Assembly (NCBI RefSeq): GCF_016641735.1
Contig: NZ_JAEDAO010000001.1
Span: forward strand, 372,001-436,000
Reading direction: 5' to 3'
From: Ramlibacter algicola
GTDB lineage: Bacteria > Pseudomonadota > Gammaproteobacteria > Burkholderiales > Burkholderiaceae_C
Length of the DNA: 64,000 nucleotides
Both the position numbers and the translations under genes were made by a program. The notes beneath the pieces were generated by a model. The model saw nothing but the letters and a program-made list of their open reading frames with translations. It was not told the origin of the DNA and made no database searches. Shown one piece after another: positions 17,168 through 25,272 of this stretch. Each line of letters starts with the position of its first letter. Within the stretch, counting starts at the first letter, position 1.

Positions 17168-17265
17168 AAAGGTCTCGCCAAACCGGAGTCGCGGGCGCCA
17201 TGGACGCGAGGTCCAAGTCTGTTGACGCCAGCCCCTGGGATGCAGGGAGGCTACTCCCCAATGAC
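17164..17265 (-). ncRNA. yybP-ykoY manganese riboswitch
   Basis: The minus-strand leader contains the conserved yybP-ykoY elements in order: GGGGAGTAGC near the 5' end, GGCGTCAACA in the middle, and GGTTTGGCGAGACCTTTGAC at the 3' end closing P1 with GTCA. This class senses Mn2+ and activates manganese-efflux genes, matching the TMEM165-type gene downstream. A TAGAAT box at 17273-17278 (minus strand) is a plausible -10 element. Confidence 0.85.
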
Positions 17266-17304
17266 AGCGCGCATTCTAACCCGCGCACGACCTTCGCACT
17301 GTTG

Positions 17305-17320
17305 TGGCGCGGTTATTGCT
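17305..17320 (+). promoter_or_regulatory. Sigma-54-type -24/-12 promoter of the ammonium transporter gene
   Basis: TGGCGC (17305-17310), five bases, then TTGCT (17316-17320) matches the -24/-12 consensus TGGCAC-N5-TTGCW with one change. It lies about 74 bp before the amt ATG. Nitrogen control through NtrC and sigma-54 is usual for amtB genes. No clear NtrC site was identified in the 40 bp upstream. Confidence 0.6.
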
Positions 17321-17393
17321 TGGCTTCGGTGCGTGGCGGCCGAAGTTGGCGCGCTGCGCACCAAAACATCGCAGTCGATCCAATGAGGGTTCC

Positions 17394-18596
17394 ATGGAAG
17401 CACTGAAACAGGGAGCGGATGCTTTGTTCATCCTGCTTGGCGGCATCATGGTGCTGGCGATGCACGCCGGCTTCGCGTTCCTCGAGCTGGGGACGGTGCG
17501 CAAGAAGAACCAGGTCAACGCGCTGGTCAAGATCCTGGCGGATTTCGCGGTGTCCACCGTCGCCTACTTCGCGGTCGGCTACGGCGTGGCGTACGGCACC
17601 AGCTTCTTCGTCGGCGCCGAGCAACTGGCGGCGAAGAACGGCTACGAGCTGGTGAAGTTCTTCTTTCTGCTCACGTTCGCGGCGGCCATCCCGGCCATCA
17701 TCTCCGGCGGCATCGCCGAGCGCGCCCGCTTCGGCCCGCAGCTGGCGGCCACCGCGGTGCTCGTCGGCATCGTCTATCCGCTGTTCGAAGGCGTGGCCTG
17801 GAACCATGCGTTCGGCGTGCAGGACTGGATCAAGGCGGCGACCGGCGAGGAGTTCCACGACTTCGCCGGCTCCATCGTCGTGCATGCGGTGGGCGGCTGG
17901 CTGGCATTGCCGGCCGTGCTGCTGCTGGGCGCGCGCAGCAACCGCTACCGCAAGGACGGTGCCGTGTCCGCGCATCCGCCGTCCAACATCCCCTTCCTGG
18001 CACTTGGCGCGTGGATCCTCACGGTGGGCTGGTTCGGCTTCAACGTGATGAGCGCGCAGACCCTCGACAAGATCTCGGGCCTGGTCGCGGTCAACTCGCT
18101 GATGGCGATGGTGGGCGGCACGCTGGCGGCGCTGGCCTTCGGCCGCAACGACCCGGGCTTCGTCCACAACGGGCCGCTCGCCGGGCTGGTGGCGGTCTGC
18201 GCCGGCTCCGACCTCATGCATCCGGTCGGCGCGCTGGCGGTTGGCGCCGTGGCCGGCGCGGTGTTCGTCGCCATGTTCACGATCGCGCAGAACCGCTGGA
18301 AGATCGACGACGTGCTGGGCGTGTGGCCGCTGCACGGCCTGTGCGGGCTCTGGGGCGGCCTGGCCGCCGGCATCTTCGGCAGCAAGGCGCTCGGCGGCCT
18401 CGGCGGCGTGAGCTTCGGCGCGCAGGCACTCGGCTCGCTGCTGGGCGTGGCATGGGCGCTCGTGGGCGGCTTCATCGTCTACGGCACGATCAAGGCGATC
18501 AGCGGCCTGCGCCTGTCGCAGGAAGAGGAGCACGAAGGCGCGGACCTCGCGATCCACCGCATCGGCTCGACCCCCGAGCGCGAAGTGACCTGGTGA
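17394..18596 (+). CDS. amtB: Ammonium transporter (Amt/AmtB family)
   Basis: Inner-membrane ammonium channel of 400 residues with about 11 membrane spans. Family features are FAFLELGTVRKKNQVNALVK near the N-terminus, the first pore His in SIVVHAVGGW and the second in WPLHGLCGLWGG. The ATG at 17394 follows GAGGG with good spacing. No glnK/glnB precedes it, unlike the common glnK-amtB pair. A sigma-54-type promoter upstream suggests nitrogen-limitation control. It is divergent from the Mn2+-exporter leader. No cleavable signal peptide is obvious. Confidence 0.92.
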   Translation: MEALKQGADALFILLGGIMVLAMHAGFAFLELGTVRKKNQVNALVKILADFAVSTVAYFAVGYGVAYGTSFFVGAEQLAAKNGYELVKFFFLLTFAAAIPAIISGGIAERARFGPQLAATAVLVGIVYPLFEGVAWNHAFGVQDWIKAATGEEFHDFAGSIVVHAVGGWLALPAVLLLGARSNRYRKDGAVSAHPPSNIPFLALGAWILTVGWFGFNVMSAQTLDKISGLVAVNSLMAMVGGTLAALAFGRNDPGFVHNGPLAGLVAVCAGSDLMHPVGALAVGAVAGAVFVAMFTIAQNRWKIDDVLGVWPLHGLCGLWGGLAAGIFGSKALGGLGGVSFGAQALGSLLGVAWALVGGFIVYGTIKAISGLRLSQEEEHEGADLAIHRIGSTPEREVTW

Positions 18597-18657
18597 GCGC
18601 GGGCTTGCGCTCCGGTTGAGTCCGATACGATGCGGCGCAGGTCCAGGCCGCCGGTCC

Positions 18658-19218
18658 ATGTCGTTCGAAACCGAAGTCGCGCAGCACCGCAGCTCCCTGC
18701 TGCGGTACGCCAGGCTGCAGCTGCGCAACGACGCCTGGGCCGAGGACTGCGTGTCCGAGACGCTGCTGGCGGCGCTCTCCAAGCCGCAGGCCTTCGGCCA
18801 GCGTTCGCAGCTGAAGACCTGGCTGGTCGGCATCCTCAAGCACAAGATCATCGACACGCTGCGCGCCCGCCAGCGCGAGGTGGCGCTCCCGGAGAGCGAC
18901 GCCGACGGCAGCGAGGAGCTCGACGCCCTGATGTTCCAGGCCGACGGCCACTACGCCACGCCGCCCGCCGACTGGGGCGACCCCGAGCAGGCGCTCGGCT
19001 CGCGGCAGTTTTTCGAGGTGCTGGAAGCCTGCACCGAGAAGCTGCCGCCGGCGATGGCGCGGGTGTTCCTGATGCGCGAGTGGCTGGAGATGGACAGCGA
19101 GGACATCTGTAAGGAGCTGGCGCTCACCCCGACCAACCTGTACGTCCAACTGCACCGGGCCCGCCTGCGCCTGCGCGAGTGCCTTGAGCTCAACTGGTTC
19201 GCCGGATCGCCACGATGA
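18658..19218 (+). CDS. Sigma-70 family RNA polymerase sigma factor (ECF-like)
   Basis: 186-residue two-domain sigma factor. Region 2 (about 8-70) contains LLRYARLQLRNDAWAEDCVSET and the DNA-binding TWLVGILKHKIIDTLR. Region 4 (about 118-175) contains LPPAMARVFLMREWLEMDSEDICKEL and the helix-turn-helix TPTNLYVQLHRARLRLREC. It resembles ECF sigmas paired with small zinc-finger anti-sigmas, and such a gene overlaps its stop by ATGA. The ATG at 18658 starts directly before region 2; the Shine-Dalgarno is weak. Target regulon unknown. Confidence 0.9.
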   Translation: MSFETEVAQHRSSLLRYARLQLRNDAWAEDCVSETLLAALSKPQAFGQRSQLKTWLVGILKHKIIDTLRARQREVALPESDADGSEELDALMFQADGHYATPPADWGDPEQALGSRQFFEVLEACTEKLPPAMARVFLMREWLEMDSEDICKELALTPTNLYVQLHRARLRLRECLELNWFAGSPR

Positions 19219-19424
19219 TTCCCCTGCGCCGCACGTGCAAGGAAGCCGCCGCCCTGCTGGTGGCGAGGGAAGACCGCGAGCTGGCGCTCGCCGACCGGGT
19301 GGCGTTGCGCCTGCACCTCGCCGTGTGCGAGGCGTGCCCGCGCTTCGGGCGGCAACTGGACCTCATGCGGCGCGCCTTCGGCCGCTGGCGCCACCAGGCG
19401 GGCGAGCAGGACCCCGGCCCATGA
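19215..19424 (+). CDS. Zinc-finger (zf-HC2) anti-sigma factor, short
   Basis: 69 residues beginning in the sigma gene's stop (ATGA), hence translationally coupled. It carries a zf-HC2-like pattern: CKEAAALLVAREDREL then LHLAVCEACPRF (His-x3-Cys-x2-Cys). It has no membrane segment, so it would be a soluble anti-sigma that binds the adjacent sigma factor and could respond to redox or zinc. Assignment rests on the motif and the sigma linkage. Confidence 0.8.
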   Translation: MIPLRRTCKEAAALLVAREDRELALADRVALRLHLAVCEACPRFGRQLDLMRRAFGRWRHQAGEQDPGP

Positions 19425-19596
19425 CCCTACGGCCCAGCTTCGGGTCTTCGACAGCCCCCGGAGGGGCCACGTGTGGGGAGCATCCCCTTGCGTGCGCGTG
19501 GGATATCTGCTCCATAATGGCCTCGCGCGGCTCGCAAGGGTCCGTGCGGTGCGGTGAACAAGTCACCTTCGCTTCGCTTCTCTGACAGGCGTTTCC

Positions 19597-19640
19597 GGGA
19601 CTCCATCGCTTTTTGGTTCTATGTTTTCTTGAGGAGTCCC
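19597..19640 (+). promoter_or_regulatory. Hairpin enclosing the Shine-Dalgarno of the RRM gene (thermosensor-like)
   Basis: GGGACTCC (19597-19604) is perfectly complementary to GGAGTCCC (19633-19640). The 3' arm contains the ribosome-binding GAGGAG (19631-19636) of the gene starting at 19645. The loop is U-rich. An 8-bp stem closing over the ribosome site of a cold-shock-type RNA-binding protein suggests temperature- or protein-dependent translation. Confidence 0.55.
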
Positions 19641-19644
19641 AGTC

Positions 19645-20208
19645 ATGGGCAACAAACTGTACGTGGGGAACCTGCCCTACAGCGTGCGTGACAGCGATCT
19701 GGAGCAGGCGTTCGGCCAATTCGGCGCCGTCACCAGCGCCAAGGTCATGATGGAACGCGACACCGGCCGCTCCAAGGGCTTCGGCTTCGTGGAGATGGGC
19801 AGCGATGCCGAGGCGCAAGCCGCCATCCAGGGCATGAACGGCCAGCCGCTCGGCGGCCGCAGCGTCGTCGTCAACGAAGCGCGTCCGATGGAGCAGCGTC
19901 CGCGCGGCTTCGGCGGCGGTGGTGGTGGTGGCGGCTACGGCGGCGGTGGCGGCGGCGGCGGCTACGGTGGTGGCGGCGGTGGCCGCGGCGGCTACGGCGG
20001 CGGCGGTGGCGACCGTGGTGGTTACGGCGGTGGCGGCGGCGGCGATCGCGGCGGCTACGGTGGCGGCGGCGGCGGTGACCGCGGCGGCTACGGTGGCCGT
20101 AGCGCCGGCGGCGGCAGCGACGGTGGCTTCCGCAGCCCGTACGGCTCCGGCCCCCGTGGTGGCAACCGCGGCGGCAGCGGCGGTGGCGGTGGCGGCGGCA
20201 GCTACTGA
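19645..20208 (+). CDS. Glycine-rich RNA-binding protein with one RRM (cold-inducible Rbp type)
   Basis: 187 residues. The N-terminal RNA recognition motif (about 3-80) has RNP2 LYVGNLPY and RNP1 KGFGFVEM. The C-terminal half (about 90-187) is a low-complexity Gly/Tyr/Arg tail of GGYGGGGG-RG units. Such proteins in cyanobacteria and proteobacteria bind RNA and are often cold-induced, probably acting as RNA chaperones. The start is fixed by GAGGAG eight bases upstream, itself enclosed in a hairpin. A strong terminator follows. RGG-type tails of this kind can drive phase separation, but that is speculation here. Confidence 0.92.
   Translation: MGNKLYVGNLPYSVRDSDLEQAFGQFGAVTSAKVMMERDTGRSKGFGFVEMGSDAEAQAAIQGMNGQPLGGRSVVVNEARPMEQRPRGFGGGGGGGGYGGGGGGGGYGGGGGGRGGYGGGGGDRGGYGGGGGGDRGGYGGGGGGDRGGYGGRSAGGGSDGGFRSPYGSGPRGGNRGGSGGGGGGGSY
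19905..20190 (+). repeat. Tandem Gly-rich coding repeat
   Basis: Imperfect GGY-rich DNA repeats (GGCGGCTACGGTGG-like units) encode the disordered tail of the RRM protein. The unit number is likely variable between strains. Confidence 0.8.
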
Positions 20209-20246
20209 TCGAGCCTGAGTTTCCGGTGGCGTGAAAGCGCCGCCAG

Positions 20247-20286
20247 CGATGCCCGCCAGGGTCACCTGGCGGGCATCGTCGTTTCT
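20247..20286 (+). terminator. Intrinsic terminator after the RRM gene
   Basis: A perfect 14-bp stem CGATGCCCGCCAGG / CCTGGCGGGCATCG (20247-20260 and 20265-20278) with a GTCA loop is followed by TCGTTTCT. It lies between convergent genes and may slow transcription from both sides, but the T-run favours the plus strand. Confidence 0.75.
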
Positions 20287-20293
20287 GGCGCCC

Positions 20294-21076
20294 TCAGGAC
20301 GAAGCGGCCTGCCGGTGCTTGCGCGGGCGCCCGGCCAGCACGCGGTCGAACAGCGCGTTCGGCAGCAGGCGCAGCAGCTTGGCGACGACGCCCATCTGCC
20401 ACGGGATCACGCGGTAGCTGCGGCCCGCCTCGATGGTGCGGAACGCGCGGTCGGCGAAGGCTTCGGCCGACATCAGGAACGGCATCGAATAGCGGTTCTC
20501 GCGCGTGAGCGGCGTGTCGACGTACCCCGGGCAGATCGTCACGACGCGCACGCCGCTGCTCCGCAGTTCGCCGCGCAGGCTCTCGCAGTAGCTGATGACG
20601 GCGGCCTTGCTCGAGCAATAGCCGCCGTGTCCGGGCAGCCCGCGAATGCCCGCGACGCTGCCGATGCCCACCAGCCGGCCCGAGCCACGCGCGGTCATCG
20701 GGCCCAGGAAGGGATGGAACGTCGCGGCCAGGCCGATGTTGTTGGTGGCGTAGATGCGCGCCAGCACGTCAAGGTCGTCGCGGATCGCCGTGTCGACGCC
20801 GATGCTGATGCCGGCGTTGGCGATCACGACGTCGGGCACGCCTTGCGTCTCGACGCAGCGCCGGCCCGCCGCCACGATGCTGTCGGTGACGGCCACGTCC
20901 GCTTCGTAGACCGCGTAGCGGTCCGCCGCGATGCCCTGCCGCTGCGCCCAGGCCTGGATCTCGCCCGTGCGGCGCGCCGCCAGCGCCAGCGACCAGCCGG
21001 CCTGGTGGAAGCGCCAAGCCAAGGCCTGCCCGATGCCGCTGGAGGCGCCGGTGATGAAGACGAGCTTGCGGTCCAT
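20294..21076 (-). CDS. Short-chain dehydrogenase/reductase
   Basis: Classical SDR of 260 residues. The TGASSGIG cofactor motif is at about 9-16, NAG in VIANAGIS comes next, and then the catalytic Ser in GIGSVAG and YCSSK (Tyr-x3-Lys). A cationic C-terminal tail follows (RPRKHRQAASS). Substrate unknown. It is the last gene of the kdsD-kdsC-lptC run, 17 bp after lptC, in the position where lptA and lptB often lie in other proteobacteria. The ATG at 21076 immediately precedes the Rossmann strand. Confidence 0.9.
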   Translation of the reverse strand: MDRKLVFITGASSGIGQALAWRFHQAGWSLALAARRTGEIQAWAQRQGIAADRYAVYEADVAVTDSIVAAGRRCVETQGVPDVVIANAGISIGVDTAIRDDLDVLARIYATNNIGLAATFHPFLGPMTARGSGRLVGIGSVAGIRGLPGHGGYCSSKAAVISYCESLRGELRSSGVRVVTICPGYVDTPLTRENRYSMPFLMSAEAFADRAFRTIEAGRSYRVIPWQMGVVAKLLRLLPNALFDRVLAGRPRKHRQAASS

Positions 21077-21093
21077 GCGGGCCTCCCGCCCGG

Positions 21094-21729
21094 TCAGGGC
21101 TTGGCGCGATCGGGGACCAGCCTGCCGCGCACGCGGCCACCCAGCTGCATCACCCGGTCCAGGTTGTCGTAGTCCATCTGGTCCGCGGTGAAGACGTCGT
21201 TGCCGCGGATCAGCGTCACCGGCTTGTGCGACTTCACGCGCTCGGTGTTCATGTAGGCGTGCAGGAACTCGCCGCGGAATTCCATGCGCGGGATCGTCGT
21301 GCCCGGCACGGGCTCGCGCACCACCACTGCATTGCCCATCAGCTGCACCTCGGACGCATCCGCGTTGCTCAGGCCCCGGTTGGCGGTGGCCACCGTCACG
21401 GCGCCGCGCTCGTCGTACGAGCGAATGCGCGGCTGGTCGATCTCCATCGTGTCGGTGTCCGGGTAGTGGCGCGCCTCGGTCCCGTACACCTCGGTCTTGA
21501 GGCGCCCGTTGACGTCGAACGTGCGCACCTGGAAGCCGCGCATGAAGTAGTCCGGATCGTGCGTGACGGGACGCTGCGTGTCGCTGCCGCCCAGGAAGGT
21601 GGGCGTGTTGCGTGCCAGCCAATAGGTGCCCAGTGCCAGCAGGCCCATGAGGATCACCGGCAGGTAGATCGCCAGCCGGTCCCAGGTCGTGCGCGTCCAG
21701 CGCCACGCGCGCGACGCCGCCGCGGTCAC
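21094..21729 (-). CDS. lptC: LPS export protein LptC
   Basis: Bitopic inner-membrane component of the Lpt bridge that passes LPS from LptBFG to LptA. The 211 residues comprise a short cytoplasmic n-region, one transmembrane helix (about 19-38, LAIYLPVILMGLLALGTYW) and a periplasmic beta-jellyroll (DYFMRGFQVRTFDVNGRLKTEV ... ADQMDYDNLDRVMQLGGRVRG). Its ATG overlaps the kdsC stop by four bases. lptA and lptB are not adjacent in this window. Confidence 0.93.
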   Translation of the reverse strand: MTAAASRAWRWTRTTWDRLAIYLPVILMGLLALGTYWLARNTPTFLGGSDTQRPVTHDPDYFMRGFQVRTFDVNGRLKTEVYGTEARHYPDTDTMEIDQPRIRSYDERGAVTVATANRGLSNADASEVQLMGNAVVVREPVPGTTIPRMEFRGEFLHAYMNTERVKSHKPVTLIRGNDVFTADQMDYDNLDRVMQLGGRVRGRLVPDRAKP

Positions 21730-22271
21730 CCGTGCGACTCCAGCAGCTCGGCGTAGCGGCCGCTGGCCACCAGCAGCAAGTCGCAGAACTCGCGCGCCGC
21801 GCCTTCGCCGCCGCGCAAGGTGGTGACGTACTGGGCGATGGCCTTCACTTCCGCGTGCGCATTGGCCGGCGCGGCGCTGAACGCGCAGCGGCGCAGCACC
21901 GGCAGGTCCGGCCAGTCGTCGCCGATGGCGGCGGCCCGCGACCAGTCCAGCCCCAGCTCGGACAGCGTGCGCTGCGCCGCCGGCGCCTTGTCCTCGGTGC
22001 CGTAGTGCACGTGCGTGATGCCCAGCGCGCCCAGGCGCGCGCGCAGCGGTTCCGAGTCGCGCCCGGTGATCACGGCCGGCGTGATCCCGGCGCGCTGCAG
22101 CAGCTTGAGCCCCAGGCCGTCGAGGATGTGGAAGCGCTTGAGCGACTCGCCCTGCGCGGACATGTACAGGCCGCCGTCGGTCAGCACGCCGTCGACGTCG
22201 AAGAACGCGACGCGCACGCCTTGGGCGGCGAGCAGCAGCTCGGGCGGGAAGGACAGGGCGGGTTGCACCAC
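21726..22271 (-). CDS. kdsC: 3-deoxy-D-manno-octulosonate 8-phosphate phosphatase KdsC
   Basis: HAD phosphatase (C0 type, no cap) that releases Kdo from Kdo-8-phosphate. The 181 residues carry motif I FFDVDGVLTDG (nucleophile and acid Asp), motif II in AVITGRDSEP, the Lys in TEDKAPA and motif III AIGDDWPDLPVL. Length matches the family. It sits 4 bp after kdsD and overlaps lptC, giving the classical Kdo/LPS export gene order. Confidence 0.95.
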   Translation of the reverse strand: MVQPALSFPPELLLAAQGVRVAFFDVDGVLTDGGLYMSAQGESLKRFHILDGLGLKLLQRAGITPAVITGRDSEPLRARLGALGITHVHYGTEDKAPAAQRTLSELGLDWSRAAAIGDDWPDLPVLRRCAFSAAPANAHAEVKAIAQYVTTLRGGEGAAREFCDLLLVASGRYAELLESHG

Positions 22272-22275
22272 GGGC

Positions 22276-23253
22276 TCAGATCACCTTGGCGCGCATCAGG
22301 TCGTTGCTGTTGATCGCCCCGCACAGGCGACCCTCGGCGTCGACCACCAGCAGCCGCGTGATGCCGCGCTGGTCCATCAGCTCGGCGGCCTCGACGGCCA
22401 GCACGTCGTCGCGGATGGTGAGCGGATTGGCGTGCATCACCTCGCCGGCGCTCAGGCTGCGCAGGTCCGCGCCGCGCTCGATCAGCCGGCGCAGGTCGCC
22501 ATCGGTGAAGATGCCCTTCAGCCGGTCGCCGCCATCGACGACCGCGGCGGCGCCGAACCCGGTGCGGCTCATCTCGCGCATCAGGTCCATGAAAGGGGTG
22601 GTGGTCGTCACGCGCGGCACCAGCTCGCCGGTGCGCATCACGTCCGACAGGTGCGTGAGCAGCTTGCGCCCGAGCGAGCCGCCCGGGTGCGAGCGCGCGA
22701 AGTCCTCGCTGCGGAAGCCCCGCGCATCGAGCAGGGCGACGGCCAGCGCGTCGCCCAGCGCCAGTTGCGCGGTGGTGCTCGCCGTCGGCGCCAGGTTCAG
22801 CGGGCAGGCTTCCTTGTCCACGCCGCTGTCGAGAACGATGTCGGCGTGGCGGCCCAGGGTGGACTGCGGGTTGCCGGTCATGGCGATCAGCGGCGCGCCC
22901 AGGCGCTTGATCACCGGCAGCAGCGAGGTGACCTCGTCGACCTCGCCGCTGTTGGAGATGGCCAGCACTAGGTCGACCGGCTTGATCATCCCGAGGTCGC
23001 CGTGGCTGGCCTCGGCCGGGTGCACGAACATCGCCGGCGTGCCGGTGGACGCCAGCGTGGCCGCCGTCTTGCGGGCGATGTGGCCGCTCTTGCCGATGCC
23101 CATCACGACCACGCGGCCGCGCACCGCCAGGATGGTGTCGACCGCGCGGGCGAACGCCGGGCCGATGCGCTTTTTCAGCCCCAGCACCGCGGCGGCCTCG
23201 ATGTCGATGGTCTCCTGCGCGAGGCGCAGGGCCTGGTCGGGGTCGAAGGGCAT
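22276..23253 (-). CDS. kdsD: D-arabinose 5-phosphate isomerase KdsD (KpsF/GutQ family)
   Basis: Interconverts ribulose-5-phosphate and arabinose-5-phosphate, the Kdo precursor. The 325 residues have a SIS domain (about 35-180) with GIGKSGHIARK, HPAEASHGDLGM and AISNSGEVDE, then DFARSHPGGSLGR. Two CBS domains follow (about 205-325; TDGDLRR and INSNDLMRAKVI). First gene of kdsD-kdsC-lptC-SDR. On its strand TAAAAT sits 7-8 bases upstream of the ATG with no Shine-Dalgarno, suggesting a leaderless message. Confidence 0.94.
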   Translation of the reverse strand: MPFDPDQALRLAQETIDIEAAAVLGLKKRIGPAFARAVDTILAVRGRVVVMGIGKSGHIARKTAATLASTGTPAMFVHPAEASHGDLGMIKPVDLVLAISNSGEVDEVTSLLPVIKRLGAPLIAMTGNPQSTLGRHADIVLDSGVDKEACPLNLAPTASTTAQLALGDALAVALLDARGFRSEDFARSHPGGSLGRKLLTHLSDVMRTGELVPRVTTTTPFMDLMREMSRTGFGAAAVVDGGDRLKGIFTDGDLRRLIERGADLRSLSAGEVMHANPLTIRDDVLAVEAAELMDQRGITRLLVVDAEGRLCGAINSNDLMRAKVI

Positions 23254-23286
23254 GGAGGGGATTTTAGGTGCCGTTAGCATCGGCCC
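23254..23286. promoter_or_regulatory. Compact divergent promoter between kdsD and the KefC-type gene
   Basis: Only 33 bp separate the two divergent ATGs. On the minus strand TAAAAT is a -10-like box for kdsD. On the plus strand TAGCAT (23275-23280) lies six bases before the antiporter ATG. Neither gene has a Shine-Dalgarno, so both could be leaderless. Confidence 0.35.
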
Positions 23287-25272
23287 ATGGGCTCGCTCGA
23301 TCTCACGCTGGTGTATCTCCTTGCTGCAGTGATCGGCGTGGTCGTTTTCCGCTCCCTCAAGCTGCCCCCGATGCTGGGCTACCTGACGGTGGGCGTGCTG
23401 ATCGGGCCGAATGCGCTCGCGCTGGCCGAGGACGCCGCGGCGGCACGCTACGTCGGCGAGTTCGGCGTCGTGTTCCTGATGTTCGTCATCGGGCTGGAAT
23501 TCAACCTGTCCAAGCTGCGCGCGATGCGCGCGCACGTGTTCGGCCTCGGGCTGGCGCAGGTGGTGCTGACCATCGCGATCGGCACGGTGGGCAGCCTGGC
23601 CTTGAGCGCCCTGCTGCCGCGGACCTGGCACATGTCATGGCAGACCGCGCTGGCGCTGTCGGGGGCGCTGGCCATGAGCAGCACGGCGATCGTGGTCAAG
23701 ATGGCCGCCGACCGGATGGAGCTGGAGTCCGAGCACGGCAAGCGCGTGCTGGGCGTGCTGCTGTTCCAGGACTTGGCCGTGGTGCCGCTGCTGGTGCTGA
23801 TCCCGGCCCTGGGCAGCAAGCCCGAGGTGATGTTCGAGGCACTCGGCTACGCCACGCTGAAGGCGGCGGTGCTGATCACCATCCTGCTGGTGGGCGGTCA
23901 TGGCGTCATGCGGTGGTGGCTCACGATCGTGGCTCGCCGCAAGAGCGAGGAACTGTTCATCCTCAACCTGCTGCTCATCACGCTGGGCCTTGCCTGGCTC
24001 ACGGAGCATGCGGGGCTGTCGCTGGCGCTGGGCGCGTTCATCGCCGGCATGCTGATCTCGGAGACCGAATACAAGCACCAGGTGGAGACCGACATCCGGC
24101 CGTTCCACGACGTGCTGCTGGGCCTGTTCTTCATCAGCATCGGGATGATGCTGGACTGGCGCGCGGTCGCCGACCGCTGGGGCCTGGTGCTGGTGATGCT
24201 GGTGGTGCCGGTGGTGTTCAAGCTGGTGCTGGTCGCGCTGCTGGCCTGGCGCCTCGGCGGCACGCACGGCGTGGCGCTGCGCACGGGCCTGTACCTGGCG
24301 CAGGCCGGCGAGTTCGGCTTCGTGCTCCTGTCGCTGGCGCAGCAGAGCCAGCTGGTGCCGCCGTCGCTGCTCAACCCCATCCTCGCCAGCATGGTGCTGT
24401 CGATGCTGGCGACGCCCTTCATCATCATGTACTCCAACCGGATCGTGATGAAGCTGGTCGCCAACGAGTGGCTGCTGCAGTCGCTGCAGATGACGACCAT
24501 CGCGCGCAAGTCGATCAACGCCAACCGGCACGTGATCATCTGCGGCTACGGGCGCTGCGGCCAGAACATGGCGCGCGTGCTGGAGCGCGAGAACATTCCC
24601 TACATCGCCCTCGACCTCGATCCGGACCGGGTGCGCCAGGCGGCCGCCGCGGGCGACTCGGTCGTGTTCGGCGACGCCGCGCGGCTGCAGGCGCTGATGG
24701 CGGCCGGCCTGGCGCGGGCCAGCGCTGTCGTGATCACGTACCTGGACGTGCCCGGCGCGCTGAAGGTGCTGGCCAACACGCGCGCGCATGCGCCGCAGGT
24801 GCCGGTGATCGTGCGCACGCAGGACGACTTCGACCTCGAGCGCCTGCAGGAAGCCGGCGCCACCGAGGTCGTGCCCGAAGCGCTGGAGGGTTCGCTGATG
24901 CTGGCCAGCCACGCACTGGCGCTGGTGGGCGTGCCGATGCGGCGCGTGATCCGGCTGGTGCAGGACCAGCGCGACGCCCGCTACAACCTGCTGCGCGGCT
25001 ACTTCCATGGCGCCGACGACGAGGGCCGCGACGAGCGCCACGCCGAGCGGCTGTCGACGCTGACGCTGCCGGGCGACGCGCGCGCCGTCGGCGGCACGCT
25101 TGGGCAGTGCGGGCTGCCGGGGCTCGACGTGCGGGTGGTGAGCTTGCGGCGGCCGGACGGCAAGCCGGCCGCGCCGCAGGACGACACGCAGCTGCAGGAT
25201 GGCGACACGCTGGTGCTCTCGGGCCGGCCCGAGGCGCTGGCGCTGGCCGAGCAGCGGCTGCTCGCTGGTTAG
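23287..25272 (+). CDS. CPA2 family K+/H+ antiporter (KefB/KefC/YbaL type)
   Basis: 661-residue inner-membrane protein. The N-terminal CPA2 antiporter domain (about 1-390, 12-13 hydrophobic segments) contains LPPMLGYLTVGVLIGPNAL and the SLALGAFIAGMLISETEYKHQ segment. An RCK-N/TrkA-N Rossmann domain (about 415-535) has HVIICGYGRCGQNMAR and ALDLDPDRV. A RCK-C domain (about 575-655) follows. Such proteins expel K+ under electrophilic or osmotic stress and are gated by nucleotide or glutathione adducts. No KefF/KefG subunit is adjacent. The last four bases overlap the convergent hypothetical gene. Confidence 0.9.
   Translation: MGSLDLTLVYLLAAVIGVVVFRSLKLPPMLGYLTVGVLIGPNALALAEDAAAARYVGEFGVVFLMFVIGLEFNLSKLRAMRAHVFGLGLAQVVLTIAIGTVGSLALSALLPRTWHMSWQTALALSGALAMSSTAIVVKMAADRMELESEHGKRVLGVLLFQDLAVVPLLVLIPALGSKPEVMFEALGYATLKAAVLITILLVGGHGVMRWWLTIVARRKSEELFILNLLLITLGLAWLTEHAGLSLALGAFIAGMLISETEYKHQVETDIRPFHDVLLGLFFISIGMMLDWRAVADRWGLVLVMLVVPVVFKLVLVALLAWRLGGTHGVALRTGLYLAQAGEFGFVLLSLAQQSQLVPPSLLNPILASMVLSMLATPFIIMYSNRIVMKLVANEWLLQSLQMTTIARKSINANRHVIICGYGRCGQNMARVLERENIPYIALDLDPDRVRQAAAAGDSVVFGDAARLQALMAAGLARASAVVITYLDVPGALKVLANTRAHAPQVPVIVRTQDDFDLERLQEAGATEVVPEALEGSLMLASHALALVGVPMRRVIRLVQDQRDARYNLLRGYFHGADDEGRDERHAERLSTLTLPGDARAVGGTLGQCGLPGLDVRVVSLRRPDGKPAAPQDDTQLQDGDTLVLSGRPEALALAEQRLLAG

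Noticed and set aside
19905..20190. CRISPR-like regular repeat
   Set aside because: The periodicity is Gly/Tyr codon repetition inside an RRM protein, with no spacers.
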